Shown here in pieces: positions 51,751 to 60,941 of a stretch of 64,000 nt of DNA. The notes under the pieces were generated by a model, which did no database searches, was not told where the DNA came from, and saw only the letters and a program-made list of their open reading frames with translations. Source of the stretch: DASUBV01 sp963822485 (lineage in GTDB: Bacteria > Actinomycetota > Actinomycetes > Streptosporangiales > Streptosporangiaceae); assembly GCA_963822485.1 (NCBI GenBank), contig CAWGHW010000031.1:1-64000 (forward strand), written 5' to 3'. Position 1 is the first letter of the stretch. Each line of letters opens with the position of its first letter. The translations under genes and the position numbers were made by a program.

Positions 51751-52626
51751 TCATGCGTCACGCACCTTGAGGAGCGCCCCGCCGAGCAGCAGCGCGACTG
51801 CTGCCCAGGCGGCCAGGACGCCCAGTCCCGCCCAGGGGGTGATCGGCAGGCTGCGCAGGCTGGTGGTGGCCTGGATGGTCAGCCCGGCGGTCATCGGCGC
51901 GTACCGCTCGACGTCGCCCTGCCAGTGGGTGCCGTGCACGGCGGCGGCGATGATCGGGGCCAGGTAGAGCAGGCCCAGGACGGCCCCGATGGCCGGCCCG
52001 GGGTCCCGGATGATGGTGGCGATGCCGAGGCTGAGCAGGGCGATCAGGGCCAGGTAGAGGACCGACCCGGTGGCGGCGCGCAGTACCGGCCCGTTGGCCA
52101 GCGTCAGCGGCGGGTAGCCGTGCGCCGGGGTGAAGCCGTGGCCGGGCAGGATGGCGTGCCCGGCCAGCAGGGAGCCGGCCACGGCGATGATCCCGGCCGC
52201 GAGCATCAGGCCGCTGACGATGGTGGCCTTGGCGGCGAGCACGGTGACCCGGCGGGGCACCGCGGTCATGGTGATGCGGATCATCCCGGAGCTGTACTCG
52301 CTGCTGATCACCAGTACGGCGAAGATGGCGGCGACCGCCTGGCCGAGATCGATCCCGGTGAGGCTGAGTTTGGCGGGGTCGACGCCGCAGCTGCCGGACG
52401 GGCACCTGACGGCTGCGGCGGCCGCAGTGCTCACGGACACGCTCGCGACGACGATGGCGGCTGCCAGCCAGGGTGTGCCTGGCAGTGTCCGCAGCTTGGT
52501 CCACTCCGCGTGCAGTGCCTCGCGCAGGCCGGCCAGCCGGCCGGGCGGGGCATCACCCGTGCCGTCTGGGCCGCCTGGCCGAGCGGCTGTCCAGCCTGCC
52601 TGCGGCGCGGTCGGTGCGTTGCTCAT
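51751..52626 (-). CDS. ABC-2 type transporter permease
   Basis: 291 residues from ATG 52626, which overlaps the stop of the previous permease by four bases. LREALHAEWTKLRTLPGTPW is the amphipathic entry, VLVISSEYSSGMIRITMTAV the coupling segment; six helices, the last near the end (WAGLGVLAAWAAVALLLGG). Third gene of an operon reading toward lower coordinates. Confidence 0.85.
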   Translation of the reverse strand: MSNAPTAPQAGWTAARPGGPDGTGDAPPGRLAGLREALHAEWTKLRTLPGTPWLAAAIVVASVSVSTAAAAAVRCPSGSCGVDPAKLSLTGIDLGQAVAAIFAVLVISSEYSSGMIRITMTAVPRRVTVLAAKATIVSGLMLAAGIIAVAGSLLAGHAILPGHGFTPAHGYPPLTLANGPVLRAATGSVLYLALIALLSLGIATIIRDPGPAIGAVLGLLYLAPIIAAAVHGTHWQGDVERYAPMTAGLTIQATTSLRSLPITPWAGLGVLAAWAAVALLLGGALLKVRDA

Positions 52627-54218
52627 GCATCCCTCCGGCGGAGCAGGTAGAAGGCCAGGACCAGCGCGAGCGCGGCGTATCCGCACAGCACGGCGAGGCC
52701 GGCCCACGGGGCGAGCGGGAAGTAGCCGGCGGTCGGCGCGTAGCTGGCCGTGACTTGCGGGTAGGCGGGGGCGCTCTGCTGGATCGCGAAGGCGGCCGCG
52801 GGGGTGAACCGCAGCAGCCATTGCTCCGCCCCGACGGGCAGCAGGCCGCCCGTCCCGAGGATGTAGGGCAGGACGATCACCACGATGCCGGTGGTGACCG
52901 CGACGGCGCTGCGCCGCAGCAGGGTCCCGACGGCGACAGTCAGGACGGCGGCGGCGGCGAGCAGCGCCGCGGTGCCGGCTATCACCCGTATCTCGGTCAG
53001 CGGTCCTGCCTGCAGCACATAGGCGCCCTTCGCATGTGCCACCCGGAGAGTGACCGGGACCACGACGGCCGCGGCGGCCAGCCCGGCCACGAAGCTGATG
53101 GCACCGGCCACGATGGCCTTGGCCGCCAGTACCCGGCCGCGCCGCGGGCTGGCGGCCAGGGTGATGCGGATCAGACCGCGCCGGTATTCGGCGGTGACGA
53201 ACACCGCCCCCACGACGACCACCGCGATCAGCGCTACGAACACGCCGGTCAGGAACTGCCCGATGGTGGTGAGATCCACCGCCGTAATGGGCGCGATGTC
53301 GCCGGTCCCGGTCACGGCGAAACCGCTGCCGGTGTGCCGGAACCCGCTGGGCGCCCCCGGGAGCCCGCCCGAACTGGCACCCACCACGCCGCCGTGCCAC
53401 ACGGCGCCGGCCCGGGTGCCCGACAGGCTGACATGGTCGAAGCCGCCGGTGGCCACGCTCGACCCGCTGCCAGTGGTGCCCCCGCCCAGCGACTGGGCTA
53501 CCACGATCTGGTAGTCGGGCGAGGCGGCGAACAAGCCGGCCTGAGCGATGGCGGGCAGTCCGGTCAGGCGGGTGGTACCGACCTTCGTCCAGTGGGTGCC
53601 GTCAGCGGAGTCGTAGCCGGTGAGTGTGCCGCCGGACCGGGTCAGCCGCAGCCAGCGCGGGGACGCGGCGGAGACCGCGCCGGCCAGGCCCGGGGCGTCG
53701 TGGGTGTAGTCGTACTGCATCCGCACCCCGTGGCTGCCGGTGACCATCATCGCTGCGTACGCCGAGCCCTGTTTGGTGGATGCCTTGACGATGATCCCGG
53801 CCTTGGACCAGGGCTGGAGCCCGGGCTGAGTGCCCGCGTCCGGGTTGCTGGATGAGCCGACGCTGCCTGAACCATAGCGGCCGGTCAGGGAGGTCACCCG
53901 GACGGTGATGCTGCCGTTGCCGTCAAGCTGCTGGTGGACGAAGTAGAAGCTGTCGGTGACCGGCTCGCCGCCTGGACCCAGTGGATAGTGCGGAAGGCAG
54001 GCCGGGCCGGTCCCGGCCTGGCAGGTTACGTTGTTGCCGTTGGCGACCAGCAGCCCCCACCCGACCATCAGCAGCGCTCCGAGGACGATGGCGATCATCC
54101 AGCCACGGACGGTCCGGAACTTTGTCCACTCCGCGCGCAGCACCGGGCCGAACCCCGACCCCCGTTCCGCCCGCTGGCGGGCACTGGCCGGACGGGCCGC
54201 GATCTTAGGCGTGCTCAT
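52623..54218 (-). CDS. ABC-2 permease with large extracellular lectin-like insertion
   Basis: 531 residues, nearly twice the usual size. LRAEWTKFRTVRGWMIAIVL and GALLMVGWGLLVANGNNV form helix 1. Residues about 70-285 are an extracellular domain: VHQQLDGNGSITVRVTSLTG, WSKAGIIVKASTKQGSAYAA, WLRLTRSGGTLTGYDSADGT HW and GLPAIAQAGLFAASPDYQI, the pattern of a DUF1349/LamG-like carbohydrate-binding beta-sandwich. Helices 2-6 follow from about 300 (GQFLTGVFVALIAVVVVGAV). A membrane permease that also recognises an external glycan or peptide would suit an envelope-stress or antimicrobial-sensing ABC system. Confidence 0.78.
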   Translation of the reverse strand: MSTPKIAARPASARQRAERGSGFGPVLRAEWTKFRTVRGWMIAIVLGALLMVGWGLLVANGNNVTCQAGTGPACLPHYPLGPGGEPVTDSFYFVHQQLDGNGSITVRVTSLTGRYGSGSVGSSSNPDAGTQPGLQPWSKAGIIVKASTKQGSAYAAMMVTGSHGVRMQYDYTHDAPGLAGAVSAASPRWLRLTRSGGTLTGYDSADGTHWTKVGTTRLTGLPAIAQAGLFAASPDYQIVVAQSLGGGTTGSGSSVATGGFDHVSLSGTRAGAVWHGGVVGASSGGLPGAPSGFRHTGSGFAVTGTGDIAPITAVDLTTIGQFLTGVFVALIAVVVVGAVFVTAEYRRGLIRITLAASPRRGRVLAAKAIVAGAISFVAGLAAAAVVVPVTLRVAHAKGAYVLQAGPLTEIRVIAGTAALLAAAAVLTVAVGTLLRRSAVAVTTGIVVIVLPYILGTGGLLPVGAEQWLLRFTPAAAFAIQQSAPAYPQVTASYAPTAGYFPLAPWAGLAVLCGYAALALVLAFYLLRRRDA

Positions 54219-55168
54219 CAGGCCACCCGCCCGTCGGCCGGCCCGGTGAGCATGTCCGCCGGGCGGTACTCGACGGCGTCCTTGGTGAGTTCCAGGTAAG
54301 CCTGTTCCAGGGTCGCGCGGTTGGCGGAGACCCCGGAGAACGGCACCCGGGCCTCGCCGAGCAGCGCGATGACCTGTTCGGCCGCCAGCCCGGAGATTGT
54401 CAGGGTGTCGCTGCCGACGGGGATGACAGTGGCTCCCGCGTGGGTCAGCACCGTGGTCGCCTCCGGACCGGTAGTGGTGCGCACGGTGACGCGGCCGCCG
54501 GAAGCGGCCGCGATCAGGTCGGCCACGCGCGTGTCGGCGATGACCTTGCCGCGGCCCACCACGATGAGGTGATGAGCGGTGTCCTGGAGTTCGCTCATCA
54601 GGTGGCTAGAGACCAGCACCGCGCGGCCTTCGGCGGCCAGCGCGCGGAGGAATCCGCGCATCCAGACGATGCCTTCGGGGTCCATGCCGTTGAACGGCTC
54701 GTCCAGCATGAGGGCCGGCGGGTCGCCCAGCAGCGCCGCCGCGATGCCCAGCCGCTGCCGCATGCCCAGGGAGAAACCGCCGGCCCGCCGCCGGGCTACC
54801 CCGGCCAGCCCGGCCTGCTCCAGCACCTCGTCGACCCGCCGGGCCGTCAGGCCTTGGGAGTGGGCCAGCCACAACAGGTGACCCCGGGCCGACCGGCTCG
54901 GCTGCAGGGCCGCCGCGTCCAGCAGCGAGCCGAGCACCGTCAGCGGGCGGCGGAGACTGGCATACGGCTGGCCGCCGACAAGCGCCTGGCCCTGATCGGC
55001 AGAGTCCAGGGCCAGAATCGCCCGCATCGTGGTGGACTTCCCGGCCCCGTTAGGGCCGATGAAGCCGGTGACCTGACCCGGCGCGACGGTGAAGGTCATC
55101 CCGTCCAGCGCCACCGCGGGCCCGAACCGCTTGCGCAGCCCGTCGACTTCGATGGTTACGTCGTTCAT
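54218..55168 (-). CDS. ABC transporter ATP-binding protein
   Basis: 316 residues from ATG 55168; the frame is open upstream without homology. Walker A IGPNGAGKSTTMRAILAL, signature GGFSLGMRQRLGIAAALL, Walker B LMLDEPFNGMDP, SSHLMSELQDTAHHL. C-terminal extension LTKDAVEYRPADMLTGPADG. One-base overlap (TGATG) with the large permease gene. Heads the three-gene exporter operon, which diverges from the histidine kinase gene. Confidence 0.9.
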   Translation of the reverse strand: MNDVTIEVDGLRKRFGPAVALDGMTFTVAPGQVTGFIGPNGAGKSTTMRAILALDSADQGQALVGGQPYASLRRPLTVLGSLLDAAALQPSRSARGHLLWLAHSQGLTARRVDEVLEQAGLAGVARRRAGGFSLGMRQRLGIAAALLGDPPALMLDEPFNGMDPEGIVWMRGFLRALAAEGRAVLVSSHLMSELQDTAHHLIVVGRGKVIADTRVADLIAAASGGRVTVRTTTGPEATTVLTHAGATVIPVGSDTLTISGLAAEQVIALLGEARVPFSGVSANRATLEQAYLELTKDAVEYRPADMLTGPADGRVA

Positions 55169-55255
55169 CAGCTGATCGCTTTCTGCTCGCAGGATGGAGG
55201 TGTCCCTCCTTGTCGGCTGGGTCGTTCTGAGAGCTCTGTTTATGCCTAGGGTCGC

Positions 55256-55290
55256 TACAGCGGTCCAACAGCGCCTGTTGGGCCGCTGTA
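55256..55290. promoter_or_regulatory. 35-base near-perfect inverted repeat between exporter and two-component genes
   Basis: TACAGCGGTCCAACA, five bases GCGCC, then TGTTGGGCCGCTGTA. The 15-base arms pair with one mismatch (a T opposite G). It lies in the 196-base divergent promoter region, near enough to both starts to serve as the operator of the response regulator encoded at 56594. It is not followed by T residues, so it is not a terminator. Confidence 0.7.
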
Positions 55291-55364
55291 AGGAGGGAAT
55301 CGGGCATCCTGGGACTGCCACCGTCACCGCAGGTCCGCGGGGTGGCCTGGCAGAGGAGATGTTC

Positions 55365-56597
55365 GTGCGGCTTCGTCCAGTCACCGGCCTTGGCTTCAGC
55401 TGGCACCGGTCGCGGCGCAGCCTTCGCGTGCGTGTGGCCCTTGCCTGCTGGGGAGTGTTCGTCGTTGCAGGCGTTCCCCTGCTGGCCGTCACGGTGGGGT
55501 TGTGGCAGGGAGCGACTAACGGCGCGGAAGGTTCGTCCAGCTCGGGAGCTGCGCCTGGCCAGACAGCTGCGCCAGCCGGGTCCGCCACCGGGGGACTTCC
55601 GGCCAATGCTGCAGGCCAGTACCAGCCAGTGTCAGCGGCCCAGCACAGCTTCGACCTGCATCAGCTCATCGTCGTCTCCGGGATCGCCCTGGTGATCATG
55701 GCGATCCCGGCTATCGCCGCTGGCTGGCTGGTGGCTGGCCGCCTGCTGCGCCCGCTGCGCGCCATGACGACGGCGGCCAGGAAGATCTCGGCTACCAACC
55801 TGCACGAGCGCCTCAACCTCGGCGGCCCGGACGACGAGGTCAAGCAACTGGCAGACACCTTCGACGACCTGCTGGGCCGCCTGGATCGGTCGTTCCAGTC
55901 CCAGGGCCAGTTCGTCGCCAACGCCTCGCACGAGCTGCGCACCCCGCACGCCACGATGCGAGTCTGGCTCGATGTCGCGCTGGCCAAGCCCGGGCCCGCG
56001 CCGCCGCACATGGCAGACCTCGGCGGCCGGCTGCGCCACGAGCTCGATCACGTCGACCGGCTGCTCGATGGCCTGCTTGTCCTCGCCCGCGCGCAGCAGC
56101 GCTCGGCCGCGGACTCCTCGGCGCTTCCGCTCGACGCCGTTGTTTCCGCCGCCATCGCGCAGCGCGCCACACTCATCTCCGGAAAGGGCCTTGACGTCCG
56201 CCATCAGGAATGCCCCGGGGCGTGGGTCACTGGCAGCGAGACGTTGCTCGCCCGCATGGTAGGCAACGTGGTGGACAATGCCATCACCCATAACGCGCCG
56301 GGCGGCTGGGTCCGCATCAGAACCGGAGTCGCAGGGGCGGCCGCACGCCTGGTAGCGGAGAACGGCGGCCCCGTTCTGGACGAGCATGACGTCCAGGCGC
56401 TGACCCAGCCGTTCCGGCGGCTCGGTACCGAACGGACCGGCTCGGACCAGGGAAGCGGCCTGGGGCTGTCGATCGTGTCTGCCGTCGCCGAGATGCACGG
56501 CGGCAGGCTGGAGCTGCACGCCCGCACCGAAGGCGGCTTCCGGGTGCTCATCGAGCTTCCCCTCGCACCGCGGGACGATGCTGGAGCCCCGGCGTGA
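55365..56597 (+). CDS. Sensor histidine kinase
   Basis: 410 residues; GTG chosen because GAGGAG lies six bases before it. Helix 1 at about 25-47 (VALACWGVFVVAGVPLLAVT), an external loop of about 70 residues rich in Ser, Gly and Ala, helix 2 at 104-128 (IVVSGIALVIMAIPAIAAGW), HAMP domain, then NASHELRTPHATMRVWLDVA (phospho-His), N box GNVVDNAITHNAPGG and G2 GSGLGLSIVSAVAE. The N-box side loop VAENGGPVLDE lacks the classical DxGxG. Pairs with the response regulator that follows. Confidence 0.9.
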   Translation: MRLRPVTGLGFSWHRSRRSLRVRVALACWGVFVVAGVPLLAVTVGLWQGATNGAEGSSSSGAAPGQTAAPAGSATGGLPANAAGQYQPVSAAQHSFDLHQLIVVSGIALVIMAIPAIAAGWLVAGRLLRPLRAMTTAARKISATNLHERLNLGGPDDEVKQLADTFDDLLGRLDRSFQSQGQFVANASHELRTPHATMRVWLDVALAKPGPAPPHMADLGGRLRHELDHVDRLLDGLLVLARAQQRSAADSSALPLDAVVSAAIAQRATLISGKGLDVRHQECPGAWVTGSETLLARMVGNVVDNAITHNAPGGWVRIRTGVAGAAARLVAENGGPVLDEHDVQALTQPFRRLGTERTGSDQGSGLGLSIVSAVAEMHGGRLELHARTEGGFRVLIELPLAPRDDAGAPA

Positions 56598-57262
56598 GGG
56601 TGCTGGTCGTGGAGGACACCCGGAGCCTGGCCGATGGCATCGCCGAGGGCCTGCGGGATCACGGCATGGCAGTCGACGTGGCCTACGAGGGCCGGGACGC
56701 GGCGGCCAAACTCGGCGTCAATGCCTATGACGTCGTCGTCCTCGACCGTGACCTGCCCGGGGTGCACGGCGACACGATCTGCCGGATGATCGCCAGCAGC
56801 GGCAAGCCAGTCATGGTGCTCATGCTGACCGCATCCGGTTCCCCCGACGACCGCGTCAGCGGCCTCACCCTCGGCGCGGACGACTACCTGGCCAAGCCCT
56901 TCCACTTCCCCGAACTGGTGCTCAGGGTCCGCGCTCTGGCCCGCCGCCAGCCCGCGGCCAGGTCCCGTGTCTTCCGCGCGGCCGGCGTCGAACTCGATCC
57001 CTTGCGCCATACCGCCCACCGCGACGGGCGGCGGCTCAACCTCTCCGCCAAGGAGTTCGCGGTGCTCGAAGCGCTCATACGAGCTGACCATGCCGTCCTC
57101 AGCGCGGAAGACCTCCTCGAACAGGCCTGGGACGAGCACGCCGACCCGTTCACCGCCACGGTCTCGGTGACCATGAGCCGGCTCCGCCGCAAGCTCGGAG
57201 AGCCACCGGTTATCGAGACCATACCGAGCGTCGGATACCGGATCATCGGCTCTTCCGGCTGA
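56594..57262 (+). CDS. OmpR-type response regulator
   Basis: 222 residues, GTG overlapping the kinase stop (GTGA). Receiver: VLVVEDTRSLADGIAEGLRD, Asp in VVVLDRDLPGVHGD, Thr in VLMLTASG and Lys in DYLAKPFHF. Winged helix: NLSAKEFAVLEALIRADHAV, TATVSVTMSRLRRKLG, IPSVGYRI. The pair sits back-to-back with the ABC exporter and probably controls it. Confidence 0.93.
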   Translation: MRVLVVEDTRSLADGIAEGLRDHGMAVDVAYEGRDAAAKLGVNAYDVVVLDRDLPGVHGDTICRMIASSGKPVMVLMLTASGSPDDRVSGLTLGADDYLAKPFHFPELVLRVRALARRQPAARSRVFRAAGVELDPLRHTAHRDGRRLNLSAKEFAVLEALIRADHAVLSAEDLLEQAWDEHADPFTATVSVTMSRLRRKLGEPPVIETIPSVGYRIIGSSG

Positions 57263-58113
57263 ACGGCATCTGTACCGTCTTGCCGCCACTTTCAGTGGGC
57301 TAAGCGATCACCGGGGATGGCGTACCATCGCCGCGTGACCGATGTTCCCGAGGCCCCGCCCACGAAGCCGGGCGCCTGAGGCCCGCGCCGAGGGCCGACG
57401 CGCCCGCTCCTGGGGCTCCCGCCGCCGAGGCCCGCGCCCTGGCGGGCCCGATCTTCGCGGAAGCCGTGGCCCGGTCGAGTGCACAGGTTGGCGATTCGCT
57501 ACTAGCTGTACGCCGCAGCGCGGCCGTTCGCTGAGCGATGGGGTTCAAGTCGGTTTTCATGGGATTCGAGTCCGTTCCGCGGGCCGTCAGCCTTGGTTCT
57601 GGCCCCCGAGTGACTCCGGACCAGCAGCTGCTCTAAGCGGCAGCCAGCGTTTCTGCACGTCAGAAGGCCTACGCCCCGTCCGTCTGCCTCAGGTGACGCT
57701 CCGCGGCCTGATCAGACCAAGCCCTAAGGCCAGCTGCGCTCTTCTCCCAGGCACGCCCTCAGGTATCCGTTGCCGCACGGGATCCCCAGGCCCAGGTCGC
57801 GGCCCCAGGAGCTATGGCCTCCCAAGCCGTGTTCCAACGACCGCTCAATCTGAACGGGGGTGACGCGACGACCCCGCTGGCTGGAGTGGGCCGCCGGCCT
57901 CGCCGTTGAGCAGGGGGTTTGGAAGCCCTTCACGGCACTCCCCAGATACGCCCCAATACTGGGGCTGGCCGCTGAGACCGGCGAGGGCAGGGCGCATGTC
58001 GGCGTGGTCTTGAGGACCGCTGGCGGTGGACCGGGGTTAGTGGTGGGCGATCCACCAGAACGCCAGGCCGACGAGTCCCGCGCCGATGGCGGCGGCGACT
58101 GTCGCCGGGCTGC
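57263..58113. other. 850 bases without a secure gene
   Basis: Several frames are open by virtue of GC content, but no start, ribosome site or recognisable domain supports any. One minus-strand stretch, SSPATVAAAIGAGLVGLAFW at about 58030-58113, reads as the end of a small membrane protein, probably a relic next to the SDR gene. Confidence 0.4.
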
Positions 58114-58833
58114 TCAGTGGCCGGAAAGGCCGGCGGGGTAGGTGGCTTCCGGCTGGCTCTTCGTGCTGTGCATGGTCCAGAGAAGGTCGGCGAGATCGTC
58201 CGGGTCAACCTCGGGCATGTCCGGCACCGGGGTTCCGGCCGCCCTTTCCGCCTTCCGCCGTTCATAGAAGGGGGTGTGCTTGATAGCCGCGCCGATGTAG
58301 AGACCGCCGGCATATATGCCTTTGTCGGCTACCGCGGCGTGCAGTGACTGCAGGTAGTTGCGCTGCGCGGCCAGGGCGAACCCGCCGGAGATGTGCGGCA
58401 TGCCCCGCACCGCGCTGGCGCCTTGCGCGCTCAAGATGGCGCCGTCTCCTCGTTCGAGCATGGCCGGCAGGAACTCCTGCACCAGGGCCAGCAGCGAGTA
58501 GAGCGCCAGCGGCATGAGCGCCCGGGCACGCTCGGGAGTCAAGGCGGCGACCGGAATGAACCCGCCGGCGGAGACACCGTAGTAGAGCGCGCCGGGGTCG
58601 CCGACCACGCCGCGGATCTGCCCGGCCAGCTGTGGCACGGCGTCGGCGTCGGACAGGTCGGCGGTGATGACGTGCGCGGTCGCGCCGATGCTGGCCAGGT
58701 CCGCGGCCAGCTCCTCGAGCGGCGCCTGGCGGCGCGCCACCAGGACGACGGTGTAGCCGGCTCGCGCGTAGCGGCGGGCGACGGCCCGGCCCAGGCCGGG
58801 ACCGGCTCCGAGCACGACGATGGACGGGGGCAT
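58114..58833 (-). CDS. SDR-family oxidoreductase lacking catalytic Tyr-Lys
   Basis: 239 residues. IVVLGAGPGLGRAVARRYAR (GxGxGLG cofactor loop), ITADLSDADAVPQLAGQIRG, YYGVSAGGFIPVAALTPERA. In the active-site strand ILSAQGASAVRGMPHISGGF ALAAQRNY the Tyr and Lys of YxxxK are Phe and Ala, so ordinary SDR catalysis is unlikely; a binding, isomerase or regulatory role is more probable. Divergent from the TetR gene with four operator boxes in between. Confidence 0.83.
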   Translation of the reverse strand: MPPSIVVLGAGPGLGRAVARRYARAGYTVVLVARRQAPLEELAADLASIGATAHVITADLSDADAVPQLAGQIRGVVGDPGALYYGVSAGGFIPVAALTPERARALMPLALYSLLALVQEFLPAMLERGDGAILSAQGASAVRGMPHISGGFALAAQRNYLQSLHAAVADKGIYAGGLYIGAAIKHTPFYERRKAERAAGTPVPDMPEVDPDDLADLLWTMHSTKSQPEATYPAGLSGH

Positions 58834-58862
58834 GGCGGCCTGCTCCTGTGCTCGACACTGCG

Positions 58863-58921
58863 GTTAACTTGACCCGAAGGTTAAGTTGACCCTATGGTCA
58901 AGTTAACTCTGGAGTCAAGTT
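58863..58921. promoter_or_regulatory. Four operator boxes between SDR and TetR genes
   Basis: GTTAACTTGACC at 58863, GTTAAGTTGACC at 58880, GGTCAAGTTAAC at 58896 and GTCAAGTT at 58914. The first and third are exact inverted copies. A TetR dimer site pair controlling both directions is the simplest reading; TTGACC/TTGACT also gives the -35 elements. Confidence 0.78.
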
Positions 58922-58936
58922 GTTCAGGACGGACGG

Positions 58937-59548
58937 ATGAGCCCGAGGACTGGCCCGCCGGGAGACCGGGAAGCCGCCCAGGTGCCGGGCGCGCCCCTGC
59001 GCGCCGATGCCGCCCGCAACGTGGCCCAGATCCGCGCTGCCGCCATCGCCGCGTTCCGCGGCCGCGGGCTGGACACCCCGCTGGAGGCGATCGCCGCTGC
59101 CGCCGGGGTCAGCAAGGCCACCATCTACAACCGGTTCGGCGGCCGGGCCGGCCTCATCGACGCCGTGATCGGGAAGCTCGTCGCCGCCGAGATGTACGCG
59201 ATCATGGACAAGGCCCTGCGGGTGGCAGACCCCTGGCAGTCCGTCGCCACCTACGTCACCGACCGCCGCGACCTGCAATACCGCGAACCCGCCTTCACCG
59301 ACGCGCTGCTGATGACCTACCCAGAGTCCGGGCAGCTGGCCGCGATCGCCAGCGCAGCCATCGACATGACCACCAGCCTGGTCCAGCGAGGCCACGATGC
59401 CGGGGTGATACGCCAGGACTTCACCGCCGCGGACCTCTACTACGCCGATGTAGGCAACGGGCTCGCCCTCCGCAAGCTGCCCAGACCCGCCCGTCAAGAC
59501 TACGACCGGCGCACCCGCTTCTTCCTCGACAGCCTCCGCCCACGCTGA
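58937..59548 (+). CDS. TetR-family regulator
   Basis: 203 residues. RAAAIAAFRGRGLDTPLEAI and AAAAGVSKATIYNRFGGRAG LIDAVIG are the helix-turn-helix; the ligand domain includes YVTDRRDLQYREPAFTDALL MTYPESGQLA. Ends SLRPR. Likely represses the divergent SDR gene and itself through the four boxes at 58863-58921. Confidence 0.9.
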   Translation: MSPRTGPPGDREAAQVPGAPLRADAARNVAQIRAAAIAAFRGRGLDTPLEAIAAAAGVSKATIYNRFGGRAGLIDAVIGKLVAAEMYAIMDKALRVADPWQSVATYVTDRRDLQYREPAFTDALLMTYPESGQLAAIASAAIDMTTSLVQRGHDAGVIRQDFTAADLYYADVGNGLALRKLPRPARQDYDRRTRFFLDSLRPR

Positions 59549-60368
59549 CCGATGCCGCAAGCGGAACAACGGCCGGGCGCACAAGAGGGATTGGCTGTCT
59601 AAGTCCGTGTGTTGGGCCGTGGTCCGGACCTGGAGACGGCGATACTCGCAGCCAGCCCAGATATGCCCCGAAGTTGAAGCGTCCCTCGAAAAGAGCCAAG
59701 CCGGGCAACCGCTCGCCGTGGTCTTGAAAACCGCTGCCCCGGACGCGCCAGCAGCGCCGATCGGGAGGATGTCGAGAACAGGGATCACTCGGACGGCGAT
59801 GTCCATGCGATGGCCGCAAACCAGGCCCTCCATACCCTCGCCAGCAACTGCGTTTCCATGGAGAGTCGTCCCAAGTAGGAGCCGTACACAGCGACGGGCT
59901 CCTGAGCCGCGTGCCATATGTGCGAAAGCGCTCGGCCGGATCGTACGGCGTGCCGCGCCTGCCGTAGGCGCAGTCACGTTCTGTGACAGGTGCTGGTCCA
60001 CATCACCGCGCGCATCGCCGCCGTATCTGAATGGCTTACTCGCGCCAGCGGCTGCGGTGGCGGCCGCGCAGTGCGGGGCGATCTGTGCTGCTGCGTCGGA
60101 TGACCTCGGTGCGACACTGAGGCTGAGTTCTGCCACGAGCCGCGGCCGTGCGGGAAGGACCCGGACGCATTGGGAACCTGGGGCTAAGGTCCGCGGGCGC
60201 AGACGCTCAGGAGCCCTGCCAGGTTTGCAGCACGTCGCTATGCGGGCCGGGCCGGGGCCTGCCCCTGACACGCGCCGGGCCGCGCGCGATGGGGCGCGGG
60301 TCCGCCGCGGAAGTAGTGTGGGGGAATGCGCGGCCCCGCGGGATGGCTGAGCAGGGTATGGAGGACAC
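59549..60368. other. 820 bases without a secure gene
   Basis: No family recognised on either strand. The plus-strand frame 59607-60350 and its minus-strand partner are long only because stops are rare at this base composition; neither has a ribosome site. May contain the remains of the deleted N-terminal part of the aldehyde dehydrogenase region. Confidence 0.4.
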
Positions 60369-60929
60369 GTGGGCAGCGACCTGGCGGCGATCGCCGGCGT
60401 TGAGGTGCCCACGCGGCTGGCGGCCGTGCGCCTGGGTCCCGGCCTGGAGGACGGCATCGAGCTCGGGCCGCTGGCCAGCGCCGCAACGCGGGACAAGGTG
60501 GCGCGCCTGGTGACGTCCGCGGCGGACGACGGCGGCCGCGTGGTCCGGGGCGGCGAGGCGCCCGGGCGGCCCGGTTACTTCTACCCGGCCACCGTGCTCG
60601 ACGACGTCCCGGCCGGCGCCGGCATCCTGCACCACGAGATCTTCGGGCCGGTCGCGCCCATCGTCCGGTTCGCGCGCGCTGACGAGGCCATCGCGCTGGC
60701 CAACGGCACCGAGTACGGCCTCGTCTCCTATCTCTGCAGCGCTGACCTGCGGCGGGCGCTGGAGGTGGCGGAGGCCCTGGAGGCCGGGATGGTCGGCATC
60801 AACCGCGGCGTGGTGTCCGACCCGGCCGCGCCGTTCGGGGGCGTGAAGCAGTCCGGGATCGGCCGTGAGGGCGGCCATGACGGGCTGCTGGAGTTCACGG
60901 AGACCAAGTACGTCGCGGTTGACTGGTGA
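60369..60929 (+). pseudogene. Aldehyde dehydrogenase, C-terminal fragment
   Basis: 186 residues that match the last third of an NAD(P) aldehyde dehydrogenase: ELGPLASAATRDKVARLVTS, PGYFYPATVLDDVPAGAGIL, EIFGPVAPIVRFARADEAI, VGINRGVVSDPAAPFGGVKQ SGIGREGG. The cofactor fold, catalytic Cys and general-base Glu, about 300 residues, are missing. The GTG at 60369 lies at the break. Of succinate-semialdehyde dehydrogenase type. It abuts pafA by 12 bases. Confidence 0.78.
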
Positions 60930-60941
60930 GGACCTGATCGC

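Noticed and set aside
55256..55290. Rho-independent terminator
   Set aside because: It lies between divergent genes and has no T run on either side; an operator is more likely.
58898..60496. Minus-strand open frame of 532 codons
   Set aside because: It lies opposite the TetR gene and the gene-free stretch, has no ribosome site and no recognisable domain.
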